This document shows positions 9,778-18,427 of a stretch of 64,000 nt of DNA, piece by piece. The translations under genes and the position numbers were made by a program. The DNA is from Stutzerimonas stutzeri (lineage in GTDB: Bacteria; Pseudomonadota; Gammaproteobacteria; Pseudomonadales; Pseudomonadaceae): NCBI RefSeq assembly GCF_002890895.1, contig NZ_POUL01000011.1, forward strand, positions 78,809-142,808, read 5' to 3'. The notes under the pieces are model-generated. The model was not told the origin of the DNA. It did not search any database and was given only the letters and a program-made list of their open reading frames with translations. How positions within the stretch are numbered: position 1 is the stretch's first letter; each line of letters begins with the position of its first letter.

Positions 9778-9950
9778 CGTGAGCTATCTTGGCGGGCCTT
9801 GCGGGGCAGACGAGTCTACTCCGCGAAAAACGCCGCGACCACCGGCAATCAGCGCACAAAACAGCCGTACAGTCTCAGCAGGCAAGACCCGCTGATGAGC
9901 CCCCGCTATACTCTCGCCCACGACTCACTTACCGACCGGACCTTTACGCC

Positions 9951-10622
9951 ATGACCCAGGATCAACTCAAGCAGGCCGTCGCCCAGGCCGCTGTCGACCT
10001 CATCGTGCCGCAACTCACCGACCGCAGCATCGTCGGCGTTGGCACCGGCTCCACCGCCAACTTCTTCATCGATCTGCTGGCCAAGCACAAAGGATTCTTC
10101 GACGGTGCCGTGGCCAGTTCCGATGCCACCGCCGAGCGTCTGAAAGGCCATGGCATTCCGGTCTACGACCTAAACTCGGTAGCGGACCTGGAGTTTTACG
10201 TCGACGGTGCCGACGAGACCAACAGCCATCTGGAGCTGATCAAGGGCGGCGGCGCAGCCCTGACCCGCGAGAAGATCGTCGCTGCAGTGGCCCGCACCTT
10301 CATCTGTATCGCCGATGGCAGCAAGCTGGTCGAGCGCCTCGGCGAGTTTCCCCTGCCAGTGGAAGTGATCCCGATGGCCCGCAGCCACGTCGCGCGCGAA
10401 CTGGTCAAGCTGGGCGGCGACCCCGTCTACCGTGAGGGTGTGGTGACCGACAACGGCAACGTCATCCTTGACGTGCACAATCTCATGATCGGCTTCGCCC
10501 CGGATGTCGAAGCGCAGATAAACAACATCGTGGGCGTGGTCAGCAACGGGCTTTTCGCTGCCCGCCCGGCCGACGTCCTGCTGCTGGGCACAGCGAACGG
10601 GGTGCAGACGCTCAAGCGCTGA
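9951..10622 (+). CDS. rpiA: Ribose-5-phosphate isomerase A
   Basis: Interconverts ribose 5-phosphate and ribulose 5-phosphate in the pentose phosphate pathway. Starting at [10 protein letters not shown] gives 223 residues, close to the E. coli enzyme (219). Hallmarks: [13 protein letters not shown] (phosphate loop), [41 protein letters not shown] with the catalytic Asp/Glu/Lys cluster, and [12 protein letters not shown]. Frame-compatible Met codons further upstream give non-conserved residues. Confidence 0.96.
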   Translation: MTQDQLKQAVAQAAVDLIVPQLTDRSIVGVGTGSTANFFIDLLAKHKGFFDGAVASSDATAERLKGHGIPVYDLNSVADLEFYVDGADETNSHLELIKGGGAALTREKIVAAVARTFICIADGSKLVERLGEFPLPVEVIPMARSHVARELVKLGGDPVYREGVVTDNGNVILDVHNLMIGFAPDVEAQINNIVGVVSNGLFAARPADVLLLGTANGVQTLKR

Positions 10623-10744
10623 CCTCTCGCGGCAGGCATCCATCAGCCCGGTGCGCGCCATCACGGCCGCATCCGGCGCCGCAAGCGGTCATCGCTGATC
10701 ACCTTTGATGGTAGTAGTTATGCTTCGGCCATCTGGATTGAAGG

Positions 10745-11656
10745 TCAGCGTCGCCGACTGAACACATAGAAGCGGTTCGGCTCCGCTACGACGTAGATGT
10801 TGCCCTGCCCGTCCATGGCGACTCCTTCAGCCTGGTCGATGCCCTCCACCATACCATTGAGACCGCCGAGCAGCCTGATGAAGCTGCGCGGCCGCCCCTG
10901 CAAGTCAAGCTCGACCAGCAGACGCGACTCGTCGGAAAGCATCAGGGTATGCCCCGTACGCGGGTCGATGGCTACCGACGAGATATCGCGTACCAGCAGC
11001 GGCTGGCCAGGGAGCGACTCAAGGGCGCCGGCAGCGCCGTCTTCTCCAGGGAAGGGCAGTTCGAACAAGCCCTGCGGATCGCGCTCCTTGGCCAGCAGCA
11101 TGCGCTGGGTGCGCGGATTCCAGGCCAGTCCTTCGAAGCCTTTGTTTCCGGCACCGTCGAAACCCAGGTCATAGGTAGCGAGATCCTCGAGATCGAGGCT
11201 CTCCACCCCCGGCGCCAACCGGAACACTGCAACCAGTCGGCGCCGCTCATCGACGATACCGAGCTGTCCGTTATCCAGAGCTTCGACCGCCTCAGGATCA
11301 GAGAATCCGGTCAGGGTGATGCGCCGCAGCACCACGCCGCCGGGGGAGAATTCCACGAGCTGGGGGTTTTGTCCGGTGACGGTGAACAGCGTCCCGGTCT
11401 CTGCGTTCCAGGTCAGGCCTGAAGTTTCGTCTTCCTCGAGGCCGGACAAAGTGGTCTCCAGCGCCAGTTCATAGTCGGGCAACCAGATGCTCGCCGCGCG
11501 GGCGCTGGCATCGACAGTTTGCTCCTGCCAGTAGAGCTTCAATTGGTCATTCCAATGCAGCATCCAGCCGGCCAGCAAGGCCATTGCAATGGTCAGAAAC
11601 AGCGAGATGTAGAGGAACAGGCGTAGGCGGGAACGTCGGACGGCAGACTCAGGCAT
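10745..11656 (-). CDS. SdiA-regulated/YjiK-like protein, membrane-anchored
   Basis: 303 residues: a basic N-terminus, one uncleaved hydrophobic segment (about 10-30, LRLFLYISLFLTIAMALLAGWML), then a domain rich in repeated beta-propeller-like segments (SGLTWNAETGTLFTVTGQNPQLVEFS, FEGLAWNPRTQRMLLAKERDPQGLFE, VAIDPRTGHTLMLSDES, GVAMDGQGNIYVVAEPNRFYVF). These are typical of the SdiA-regulated family (E. coli YjiK), for which no reaction is established. It is probably an inner-membrane protein with a periplasmic propeller. It follows the FAH-family gene on the same strand after about 100 bases. Confidence 0.8.
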   Translation of the reverse strand: MPESAVRRSRLRLFLYISLFLTIAMALLAGWMLHWNDQLKLYWQEQTVDASARAASIWLPDYELALETTLSGLEEDETSGLTWNAETGTLFTVTGQNPQLVEFSPGGVVLRRITLTGFSDPEAVEALDNGQLGIVDERRRLVAVFRLAPGVESLDLEDLATYDLGFDGAGNKGFEGLAWNPRTQRMLLAKERDPQGLFELPFPGEDGAAGALESLPGQPLLVRDISSVAIDPRTGHTLMLSDESRLLVELDLQGRPRSFIRLLGGLNGMVEGIDQAEGVAMDGQGNIYVVAEPNRFYVFSRRR

Positions 11657-11722
11657 GTAGGCAAACCCAGGAAGAGCGTGCGATTACAGCATGACCTTCA
11701 CAAGGAGGATAGAGCGATGCGG

Positions 11723-11747
11723 GCCGGATACGTCAGGCGTACCCGGC
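11723..11747 (-). terminator. Hairpin downstream of the FAH-family gene
   Basis: Arms 11723-11731 and 11739-11747 pair over nine positions with one mismatch around a 7-base loop. It lies just after the stop of the minus-strand FAH-family gene. No T-run follows, so termination is only a possibility. Confidence 0.3.
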
Positions 11748-11758
11748 TCATATGCACG

Positions 11759-12424
11759 CTAAAGCACGCGGCTCTCGAAGCGCGACAACCCGACCAGCTC
11801 CACTACCAGCTCGTCGCCCTGATTGAGAGGACCGACCCCCGCCGGCGTGCCGGTCAGCACGACGTCGCCAGGCTGAAGGCTGAAGTGCCCGGCAATGTGC
11901 TGCAACAGCGGCAGGATGGCATTGAGCATCTGGCTGCTGTTGCCGTCCTGACGGACTTCACCGTTGATGGTCAGGCGGATACCGATGTCGCCGAGGTCGT
12001 CCACCGCATCGCCCGGCACGAAGGGTGCCAGCACGCAAGCGCCATCAAAGCTCTTGGCGATCTCCCACGGGTGGCCCTTTTCCTTCAGCTTGGCCTGCAC
12101 GTCGCGCAGGGTCAGGTCCAGAGCGGGAGCGAAACCGGAGATCGCATCGCGAACCTCCTCTTCGTTGGGTTTGCGCGACAGCGGCTTGCCGATCAGCACG
12201 GCAATTTCCGCCTCGTAGTGCACGGCGCCACGGTCCGCTGGAATGCTGAAGCCACTGTCCAGCGGCACGGTGCAGCTGCCGGCCTTGATGAACAGCAATG
12301 GCTCAGTCGGCACCGGGTTGTTCAGCTCTTTAGCGTGCTCGGCGTAGTTTCGGCCGATGCAGACGACCTTGCCCAGCGGGTAGTGGATGGTCGTGCCGTC
12401 GGTGTACTGGTGCTTGTAGGTCAT
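11759..12424 (-). CDS. Fumarylacetoacetate hydrolase family protein (acylpyruvase/oxaloacetate decarboxylase-like)
   Basis: 221 residues from the Met of MTYKHQYTDGTTIHY; the Met at 12643 lies inside the upstream gene and is rejected. The short FAH fold is clear: VVCIGRNYAEHAKELNN, the metal-binding HYEAEIAVLIGKPL, DLTLRDVQAKLKEKGHPWEIAKSFDGACVL, and GDVVLTGTPAGVGPL near the end. Closest in layout to the FAHD1/YcgM group, which hydrolyse acylpyruvates or decarboxylate oxaloacetate; the substrate here is not determinable. It begins 17 bases after the D-2-hydroxyglutarate dehydrogenase stop, suggesting one operon dealing with 2-oxo acids. Confidence 0.88.
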   Translation of the reverse strand: MTYKHQYTDGTTIHYPLGKVVCIGRNYAEHAKELNNPVPTEPLLFIKAGSCTVPLDSGFSIPADRGAVHYEAEIAVLIGKPLSRKPNEEEVRDAISGFAPALDLTLRDVQAKLKEKGHPWEIAKSFDGACVLAPFVPGDAVDDLGDIGIRLTINGEVRQDGNSSQMLNAILPLLQHIAGHFSLQPGDVVLTGTPAGVGPLNQGDELVVELVGLSRFESRVL

Positions 12425-12441
12425 GGAGGGTTCCTGTCTGT

Positions 12442-13836
12442 TCAAACAGCGAAGATCTTGCCCGGATTCATGATGCCGTTCGGATCGAAGGCAGCCTTGA
12501 CCGCCTTCATGTACTCGATTTCCACCGGCGAGCGGCTGTACTCGAGGTAGTCGCGCTTGGTCATGCCCACGCCGTGCTCGGCGGAGATCGAACCGTTGTA
12601 CTTCTGTACGGTTTCGAACACCCACTTGTTGACGGTGGCGCACTTGCCGAAGAACTCGTCCTTGTCCATCGCATCCGGCTTGAGAATGTTCAAGTGCAGG
12701 TTGCCGTCACCAATGTGCCCGAACCAGACGATCTCGAAATCCGGGTAATGCTCACCAACGATGGCGTCGATTTCCTTGAGGAAAGCCGGCACCTTGGCGA
12801 TGGTCACCGAGATATCGTTCTTGTACGGCGTCCAGTGGCTGATGGTCTCGGAAATGTACTCGCGCAGTTTCCATAGGTTCTGCAGCTGCTGCTCGCTCTG
12901 GCTCATCACGCCGTCGAGCACCCAACCTTCGTTGACACAGTGTTCAAAGGTCGCCAGCGCCTGATCAGCGCGTTCGTCGGTGGTGGCTTCGAATTCCAGC
13001 AGCGCGTAGAACGGGCAATCGGTTTCGAACGGTGCCGGCACGTCGCCACGGCCTAGCACCTTGGCCAGTGCCTTGTCGGAGAAAAACTCGAAGGCGGTCA
13101 GGTCCAGCTTGTCCTGGAACGCGTGCAGCACCGGCATGATCGACTCGAAGTCCGGCGTGCCTAGCACCAGCGCTGTCAGGTTGGTCGGCTGACGCTCCAG
13201 GCGCATGGTCGCCTCGACGACGAAGCCCAGCGTACCCTCGGCGCCGATGAACAGCTGGCGCAGGTCATAGCCGGTGGCGTTCTTGATCAGGTCCTTGTTC
13301 AGCTCGAGCAGATCGCCTTTACCAGTGACGACCTTCAGCCCCGCCACCCAGTTACGGGTCATGCCGTAGCGAATCACCTTGATACCGCCAGCATTGGTGC
13401 CAATGTTGCCGCCGATCTGGCTGGAGCCGGCCGAGGCAAAATCCACTGGGTAGTAGAGCCCCTTGTCTTCGGCAAACTGCTGCAGCTGTGCGGTGACCAC
13501 GCCCGGCTGGCAGACAGCTGTGCGATCCATCTCGTTGAATTCGAGAATCTGGTTCATGTAGTCGAACGAGACCACCACCTCACCGTTAGCGGCGACCGCC
13601 GCAGCAGAGAGACCGGTCCGGCCGCCAGATGGCACCAGCGCAACCTTGCGGTCATTGGCCCAGCGCACGATCGCCTGAACCTGCTCGATGCTCTTCGGGA
13701 ACACAATGGCCGAGGGTGCCGGGGCGTATTGCTTGGTCCAGTCCTTGCCATAGGTATTCAGCGAATCGGCATCGGTCAGCACCTTGCCAGGCTCGACCAG
13801 GGTCTTCAGCTCGTCGATCAGGGCGAGATCGGTCAT
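12442..13836 (-). CDS. D-2-hydroxyglutarate dehydrogenase (FAD-linked)
   Basis: 464 residues from MTDLALIDELKTLVEPGKVL; a second Met directly before it (13839) is equally possible. A PCMH-type FAD-binding domain (about 35-215, with IVFPKSIEQVQAIVRWAN and SQIGGNIGTNAGGIKVIRYGMTRNWV) precedes a FAD-oxidase C domain with the metal/substrate motifs FGHIGDGNLHLNI and SAEHGVGMTKRDYL. By sequence alone it could be called a GlcD-like oxidase. Adjacency to divergent serA is decisive: in P. stutzeri a D-2-hydroxyglutarate dehydrogenase next to serA removes the D-2-hydroxyglutarate that SerA makes while regenerating NAD, pulling serine synthesis forward. The assignment rests on that precedent. Confidence 0.85.
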   Translation of the reverse strand: MTDLALIDELKTLVEPGKVLTDADSLNTYGKDWTKQYAPAPSAIVFPKSIEQVQAIVRWANDRKVALVPSGGRTGLSAAAVAANGEVVVSFDYMNQILEFNEMDRTAVCQPGVVTAQLQQFAEDKGLYYPVDFASAGSSQIGGNIGTNAGGIKVIRYGMTRNWVAGLKVVTGKGDLLELNKDLIKNATGYDLRQLFIGAEGTLGFVVEATMRLERQPTNLTALVLGTPDFESIMPVLHAFQDKLDLTAFEFFSDKALAKVLGRGDVPAPFETDCPFYALLEFEATTDERADQALATFEHCVNEGWVLDGVMSQSEQQLQNLWKLREYISETISHWTPYKNDISVTIAKVPAFLKEIDAIVGEHYPDFEIVWFGHIGDGNLHLNILKPDAMDKDEFFGKCATVNKWVFETVQKYNGSISAEHGVGMTKRDYLEYSRSPVEIEYMKAVKAAFDPNGIMNPGKIFAV

Positions 13837-13911
13837 CATGGGAACTCTCATTCGATTCATGGTCACCCTGAGCACGCTTCAGCTCAGGACAGGGGGTGTT
13901 TCGAGGGGCCT

Positions 13912-13925
13912 GTATGCTAGCATAC
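13912..13925. promoter_or_regulatory. 14-bp perfect palindrome between d2hgdh and serA
   Basis: GTATGCTAGCATAC is its own reverse complement. It sits 76 bases upstream of the D-2-hydroxyglutarate dehydrogenase start and about 107 upstream of serA, in the divergent promoter region, the position expected for an operator. The regulator is unknown. Confidence 0.5.
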
Positions 13926-14032
13926 GCACCCTTTTGAAACGTGCCTCGGCAGCTCCCGACACCGCTGATACCGGGTCGGCCAGCCTTCGCTGGACACTTC
14001 GTCCTACCCTCGGCCTTAAGGTTTTAATGCAG

Positions 14033-15262
14033 ATGAGCCAGACCTCTCTCGACAAGAGCAAGATCAAGTTCCTTCTTCTCGAAGGCGTGCACCAGAACGC
14101 TGTCGACACCCTCAAGGCCGCCGGTTACTCCAACATCGAGTACCTCAAGACCGCGCTGACCGATGCGGAACTGAAGGAGAAGATCGCCGACGCCCATTTC
14201 ATCGGCATCCGTTCGCGCACCCAGCTCACCGAAGAAGTCTTCGACGCGGCGCAGAAACTGATCGCCGTCGGCTGCTTCTGTATTGGCACCAACCAGGTCG
14301 ACCTGAATGCCGCCCGTGAACGCGGAATCGCGGTGTTCAACGCGCCCTACTCCAACACCCGCTCGGTGGCCGAACTGGTGCTGGCCGAAGCCATCCTGCT
14401 GCTACGTGGCATCCCTGAGAAGAACGCCTCCTGCCACCGCGGCGGCTGGATTAAGTCGGCGGCCAACTCCTTCGAGATCCGCGGCAAGAAGCTGGGCATC
14501 ATCGGTTACGGCTCAATCGGCACGCAGCTGTCGGTGCTAGCCGAGAGCCTCGGCATGCAGGTCTTCTTCTATGATGTGGTGACCAAGCTGCCGCTGGGCA
14601 ACGCCACTCAGATCGGCTCGCTTTACGAACTGCTGGGCATGTGCGACATCGTCTCCCTGCATGTTCCCGAACTGCCGTCCACTCAGTGGATGATCGGTGA
14701 AAAGGAAATCCGCGCCATGAAGCAAGGCGCCATTCTGATCAACGCCGCGCGTGGCACCGTGGTCGAACTGGATCACCTGGCCGCCGCGATCAAGGATGAG
14801 CACCTGATCGGCGCCGCCATCGATGTATTCCCGGTCGAGCCCAAGTCCAACGACGACGAATTCGAGAGCCCCCTGCGTGGTCTTGACCGCGTGATCCTGA
14901 CCCCGCACATCGGCGGCTCCACTGCCGAAGCCCAGGCCAACATCGGCCTGGAAGTCGCGGAGAAGCTGGTCAAGTACAGCGACAACGGCACCTCGGTGTC
15001 GTCGGTGAACTTCCCTGAAGTCGCCCTGCCCTCGCATCCGGGCAAGCACCGCCTGCTGCACATCCACGAGAACATTCCAGGCGTGATGAGCGAGATCAAC
15101 AAGGTGTTCGCCGACAACGGCATCAACATCTGCGGTCAGTTCCTGCAGACCAACGAAAAGGTCGGCTACGTGGTAATCGACGTGGACAAGGAATACTCCG
15201 ACCTGGCGCTGGAAAAGCTCCAGCACGTCAACGGCACTATCCGCAGCCGCGTACTGTTCTAA
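14033..15262 (+). CDS. serA: D-3-phosphoglycerate dehydrogenase
   Basis: Oxidises 3-phosphoglycerate to 3-phosphohydroxypyruvate with NAD, the first step of serine synthesis; SerA can also reduce 2-oxoglutarate to D-2-hydroxyglutarate. 409 residues from MSQTSLDKSKIK. An in-frame ATG at 14027 has better spacing from AAGG (14018-14021) and would add two residues. Domains: substrate-binding part, NAD-binding Rossmann fold (KLGIIGYGSIGTQLSVLAESLGMQVFFYD), catalytic Arg in INAARGTVVELDHLA, catalytic His in LTPHIGGSTAEAQANIG, and a C-terminal ACT domain (about 335-409) of the serine-sensing type. A strong terminator follows. Confidence 0.97.
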   Translation: MSQTSLDKSKIKFLLLEGVHQNAVDTLKAAGYSNIEYLKTALTDAELKEKIADAHFIGIRSRTQLTEEVFDAAQKLIAVGCFCIGTNQVDLNAARERGIAVFNAPYSNTRSVAELVLAEAILLLRGIPEKNASCHRGGWIKSAANSFEIRGKKLGIIGYGSIGTQLSVLAESLGMQVFFYDVVTKLPLGNATQIGSLYELLGMCDIVSLHVPELPSTQWMIGEKEIRAMKQGAILINAARGTVVELDHLAAAIKDEHLIGAAIDVFPVEPKSNDDEFESPLRGLDRVILTPHIGGSTAEAQANIGLEVAEKLVKYSDNGTSVSSVNFPEVALPSHPGKHRLLHIHENIPGVMSEINKVFADNGINICGQFLQTNEKVGYVVIDVDKEYSDLALEKLQHVNGTIRSRVLF

Positions 15263-15281
15263 ACACAGCACTGGCGGCACC

Positions 15282-15308
15282 AAACGGGAGGCTCAGGCCT
15301 CCCGTTTT
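15282..15308 (+). terminator. serA intrinsic terminator
   Basis: Arms AAACGGGAGGC and GCCTCCCGTTT are perfectly complementary (11 bp) around the loop TCAG, ending in TTTTCG, 19 bases after the serA stop. It may work in both directions, but the minus-strand gene beyond it ends about 40 bases further on. Confidence 0.88.
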
Positions 15309-15347
15309 CGTTTGCCGCTTGGGCTGAAACAGACCTGCATCGTTTGA

Positions 15348-15629
15348 TCAGTTAGAGGCTGGGTCCCGATTCTCGCTCGAGCGGGCGTCTGGCCGAACAG
15401 GTTGCGACGGGTTCTCGACCGGGATTTCCGGCGGCGCCTCAGGCAGCGACTCCAGCGTTGATGGTCGTGGCTGGCCGTGACTTTCACCCTCGATCACGCC
15501 CTGGCGTGGCTCACGTGAGTCCAACGGATGCTCGCGAGCCTTTTCCGGGTGCGTCGGGCCGGTTCCGGCGGCGATCGCCAGCGGCGCTGTTATCAGTATC
15601 GAAGCGCATAACCAGATTCGTGTGACCAT
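15348..15629 (-). CDS. Small exported hypothetical protein, Pro/Glu-rich
   Basis: 93 residues from MVTRIWLCASILITAPLAIAAG, with GGGAGAAG just upstream; the longer frame to 15725 would run through the terminator of the neighbouring gene and is rejected. A signal peptide of about 20 residues ends at ALA-like AIAAG. The mature part is short and hydrophilic, full of Pro, Glu, Arg and Ser (PTHPEKAREHPLD, SLPEAPPEIPVENPSQPV), with no Cys and no sign of a fold, so it is probably disordered in the periplasm. No family recognised. Confidence 0.6.
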   Translation of the reverse strand: MVTRIWLCASILITAPLAIAAGTGPTHPEKAREHPLDSREPRQGVIEGESHGQPRPSTLESLPEAPPEIPVENPSQPVRPDARSSENRDPASN

Positions 15630-15694
15630 GATCTTCTCCCCATCATCAGCCCTCTGCGGCCAGCCCCGACGGCGGGCGCTGACGGCTGCGCAAG

Positions 15695-15723
15695 AAAAAG
15701 CCCCAGCAGGGCCGGGGCTTTTC
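15695..15723 (-). terminator. Terminator of the low-complexity exported protein gene
   Basis: AAAAGCCCC (15696-15704) pairs with GGGGCTTTT (15714-15722) over nine bases. On the minus strand it lies about 20 bases after the stop at 15743 and ends in CTTTTTC. Confidence 0.85.
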
Positions 15724-15742
15724 ATCTAGCTGCGACGACAAG

Positions 15743-16096
15743 TCAGTTGCCAGTGGCACTGTTCCCCGTAGCGGTGGTATTGCCGACACTGGTACCTGTC
15801 TCTGTACCAGGGCCTGCCGTCTCACCGTCAACGGTGGTGCCTGCTCCGGTTGTCAATCCAGTGCGGTCGGTGTCGTCGGTGGTTTTGCCATCCATCATGG
15901 TGTCGTCATGAGCGCCATCCATCTTGCCGTCATGAGTGCCACCCATCTTGCCGTCATGAGTGCCGCTTTTCATTGCACTGCTTTTCGAATCGTAGGCGTC
16001 CTTGTCGTGCATGGCGCCGTTATCAGTAGTGCCAGCAAAAGCAGAAGCAGACATCAGGCCGGCCAGTGTCAGCGCGGCGAGCTTGGTCGTTTGCAT
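15743..16096 (-). CDS. Exported low-complexity protein with HDGKM repeats
   Basis: 117 residues from MQTTKLAALTLAGLMSASAFAG, a good signal peptide cleaved after AFA. GGAGA precedes this start; the Met at 16123 has no such site. The mature protein is almost only Gly, Thr, Asp, Ser, Met, His, Lys and Ala. It has three near copies of GTHDGKM (GTHDGKMGGTHDGKMDGAHDDTMMDGK) followed by a Thr/Gly tail (GLTTGAGTTVDGETAGPGTETGTSVGNTT). The His/Met/Asp spacing might bind metal, but that is a guess. No family recognised. It has its own terminator; about 650 bases separate it from csgD. Confidence 0.65.
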   Translation of the reverse strand: MQTTKLAALTLAGLMSASAFAGTTDNGAMHDKDAYDSKSSAMKSGTHDGKMGGTHDGKMDGAHDDTMMDGKTTDDTDRTGLTTGAGTTVDGETAGPGTETGTSVGNTTATGNSATGN

Positions 16097-16749
16097 GATC
16101 GCTCTCCAGTTCAAGGGGTTCACCTAATACGGCAATGGTGGTGGAAATAAATTTCACCTTGCTGCATGACAGGATCTTTCAGAACCGATGAAGGCCTTAT
16201 GCGGCGGGCCTCACGGGCATATCGCCATTGGTCGCCAAGCCAGGGCAAAACCGTTCGTCGGCCGTTGACCAGCGGTTTGTTATGGCGCGTGTGGCTGGGG
16301 ACTAATCGCTGACGGTCGATGAGGCCACAGACGAGACAGTAGGCTGGTGGACATCCCTTTCATGCAGCGTGGTCAGGCTATCTAGCCCCCGTAGCAGACC
16401 ACGCCAGTCGGCGAAGCCGATAGATCGACAGGTTTAACGACCAGCCGGCATTCACCTCACAGGAGATGTTTGAAGGCGTCAACACAAGACCGAGCAGCAG
16501 ACCGGTGAGTGAAGTGCGCACTGGCAGTTCGTGCGAGGGGTATAGATGCAGGCTCCATCGAACGGGTGATTGACTCGACATGGATCGCTTGGTCCGCCAA
16601 GCCGCTTATTTAACCGTCTGTCGGGTTGTCATCCTCAGCGCGCAGATGCCGGCCTAATCCCAGCTGGAACGCTGAACTTCGTCATTCCTGGCCGGTCGTT
16701 TAGTAACTTTTCTATGCAGCATAACGGCACCCCAGACCAAGGATTGAAC
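16097..16749. other. Long intergenic region between the exported protein gene and csgD
   Basis: About 650 bases with no convincing gene. It must hold the minus-strand promoter of the low-complexity protein gene and the csgD promoter, long and multiply regulated in enteric curli loci. An imperfect palindrome GAAATAAATTTC lies at 16144-16155. A minus-strand frame at 16378-16581 shows no ribosome site or domain. Confidence 0.5.
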
Positions 16750-17412
16750 ATGGACGAAGCGGATTTCACCCACCGGGAACGTAACCGGCCTACTGTCACC
16801 CTGCTGACCGGCAATGAGCTACTGGGACTGTTCTTCAAGCACTTTCTTGGTGAGCAGGCTCAGCTAGAGGTAGCCCTGGCGCGGCTCGAGAAAATCGTTC
16901 CGGGCAGCACCGATCTCTATCTACTCGACTCTGGAAACAGCCAGACCGAGCAACTGTCGACGCTGCTTGATCAGCTTGATGAGCAGACGCCCGTTGCGCT
17001 GGTCAATATCGCGCCGGAACAGGCCGAGCAGCTGGTCGACAAGCACCCCACCATTCGTGGCGTGTTTTACAGTCATGCCACGCGCGAGCATCTGCTCGAC
17101 GGCATTCAGGTCCTACTGGACGGCGGCGACTGGCTTCCTCGGGTTCTGACCGAACGGCTGCTCAGCCAATGGCGACGCATGCGCCAACTCGCCGGCAGCA
17201 AGCCGTCACTGACTTTGCGCGAGCGCGAAATTCTCAGCCTGGCCGGCAAAGGCCTGTCGAATGCCGAGATCGCCGAACAACTGTGCCTGAGCCCGCACAC
17301 CATCAAGAGCCACATCCATAACCTGTTGCGCAAGATTGGCGCGTCCAATCGGGCCGAGGCGGCCTTTCTGCTTCGCGGCCGGCTGGATTGGTCCGAGTCG
17401 TGCCACGCCTGA
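16750..17412 (+). CDS. csgD: CsgD-like LuxR-family curli regulator
   Basis: 220 residues (E. coli CsgD has 216) from MDEADFTHRERNRPTV, preceded by AAGGA at six bases. An upstream Met (16711) is possible. The N-terminal receiver-like half (about 15-140) lacks the usual phosphoacceptor signature, as in CsgD. The C-terminal LuxR helix-turn-helix (about 158-212) reads SLTLREREILSLAGKGLSNAEIAEQLCLSPHTIKSHIHNLL. Position at the head of csgE-csgB-csgA supports a role as activator of curli genes. CsgD also governs cellulose and c-di-GMP genes in enterics; here that is unproven. It overlaps csgE. Confidence 0.85.
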   Translation: MDEADFTHRERNRPTVTLLTGNELLGLFFKHFLGEQAQLEVALARLEKIVPGSTDLYLLDSGNSQTEQLSTLLDQLDEQTPVALVNIAPEQAEQLVDKHPTIRGVFYSHATREHLLDGIQVLLDGGDWLPRVLTERLLSQWRRMRQLAGSKPSLTLREREILSLAGKGLSNAEIAEQLCLSPHTIKSHIHNLLRKIGASNRAEAAFLLRGRLDWSESCHA

Positions 17413-17810
17413 CGCTGTGCCTGTTGCTGCTGAGTCTGGCTGGCCCCCTCCAGGCCGAGGAGCCGCTCAGCCAGGCGCAGGGCGAGGCCGAGCTGAGCGG
17501 GCTGATCATCGACAACACCATCACCCGCTTTGGCCATGATTTTCACCGCTACCTCAGCTTCCAGCTGCAGGACGCCAGCGCGCTAGAAGGCGATCTGGTG
17601 GTGCGCGAACGCCCTTCGGCGCGCTGGGGCAGCCTGGTCTGGGTGGAGTACGGACAGCTCACCGTCTACCGGCGGTTTCTGCAGCCCAACGTCGCGGAGA
17701 TAGAGGAAATCGCCACCCAAGCCGCGCAGTTGATATTGGAAGAGGTCAACCGAAGCAAGCTGCAGAACTTGCTTCAGGACACTTTCGACATGGACCGGGG
17801 CGAATTGTGA
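17400..17810 (+). CDS. csgE: Curli assembly factor CsgE
   Basis: 136 residues from a GTG at 17400 (TTG at 17388 also possible), overlapping the csgD end. A signal peptide (PRLTLCLLLLSLAGPLQA) is followed by the CsgE core. GLIIDNTITRFGHDFHRYLS and LVVRERPSARWGSLVWVEYG match the most conserved stretches of enteric CsgE, and the C-terminal ILEEVNRSKLQNLLQDTFDMDRGEL also fits. In E. coli CsgE caps the CsgG pore from the periplasm and guides CsgA to it. No csgG or csgF is in the window. Confidence 0.9.
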   Translation: MPRLTLCLLLLSLAGPLQAEEPLSQAQGEAELSGLIIDNTITRFGHDFHRYLSFQLQDASALEGDLVVRERPSARWGSLVWVEYGQLTVYRRFLQPNVAEIEEIATQAAQLILEEVNRSKLQNLLQDTFDMDRGEL

Positions 17811-17926
17811 GCGACCGAGGAGTTAATCCGGCCCGCTCATCACGTAGCGCTTGTTTTGCACCGTTCGATGGATGTTCAGCACCCGGCCCGCAGACAAAAA
17901 TCCGAGCACTACTTCGAGGTGCCTGC

Positions 17927-18412
17927 ATGGATCGTCTAGCCCTACTGCGCCGCGGCTTTCTCGCCGCCCTTCTGCTCACCTGTCACGCGGTTCATGCGTC
18001 CGATCTGATGGACAACGGGGATCTTGCAGACGGCTCGTTGAACCTTGCCAGTCCGGCGGGGGCCGCCTGGCAGCTGCCCGACATGCAGGTCGCACGGGTG
18101 CTGCAAACAGGCAGTGACAACCTGGCCGACGTAAGCCAGACCGGCACAGCTCAGCTGGCGAACATCGTGCAACAGGGCAGCGACCAGCAGGCCTTCATTC
18201 TTCAGCAGGGCGAAAATCAGATCGCAACCATTCTGCAGATCGGCGAGGGCAACCTGGCGGATATCAGCCAGATCGGCAGCGACAACCAGGCCGCCATCGC
18301 TCAGATCGGCTCAGACAATGCTGCCAGCATCGAACAGCTCGGCAGCGGCTTGAGCAGCAGTGTCACCCAATACGGCAGCGGCCAAAGCGTCCAGATCGTC
18401 CAGCATCGCTAA
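17927..18412 (+). CDS. csgB: Minor curlin / nucleator CsgB-like
   Basis: 161 residues from MDRLALLRRGFLAALLLTCHAVHASD, with GAGG eight bases upstream; longer starts to 17807 have no signal peptide at the N-terminus. After the export signal and a linker come four exact 22-residue curlin repeats plus a partial fifth: QTGSDNLADVSQTG.., QQGSDQQAFILQQG.., QIGEGNLADISQIG.., QIGSDNAASIEQLG.., QYGSGQSVQIV. Each is the strand-turn-strand unit of the curli amyloid. Its position before the larger curlin and its size near E. coli CsgB (151) suggest the surface nucleator. The end, VQIVQHR, is basic. Confidence 0.88.
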   Translation: MDRLALLRRGFLAALLLTCHAVHASDLMDNGDLADGSLNLASPAGAAWQLPDMQVARVLQTGSDNLADVSQTGTAQLANIVQQGSDQQAFILQQGENQIATILQIGEGNLADISQIGSDNQAAIAQIGSDNAASIEQLGSGLSSSVTQYGSGQSVQIVQHR

Positions 18413-18427
18413 TAAGAAGGTAACCCT

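Noticed and set aside
15908..15965. Short direct repeats of about 24 bases that might suggest a CRISPR array
   Set aside because: They are the in-frame codons of the HDGKM repeat protein; no spacers and no cas genes.
16378..16581. 67-codon minus-strand frame in the csgD upstream region
   Set aside because: No ribosome site, no domain, unusual composition; probably non-coding.
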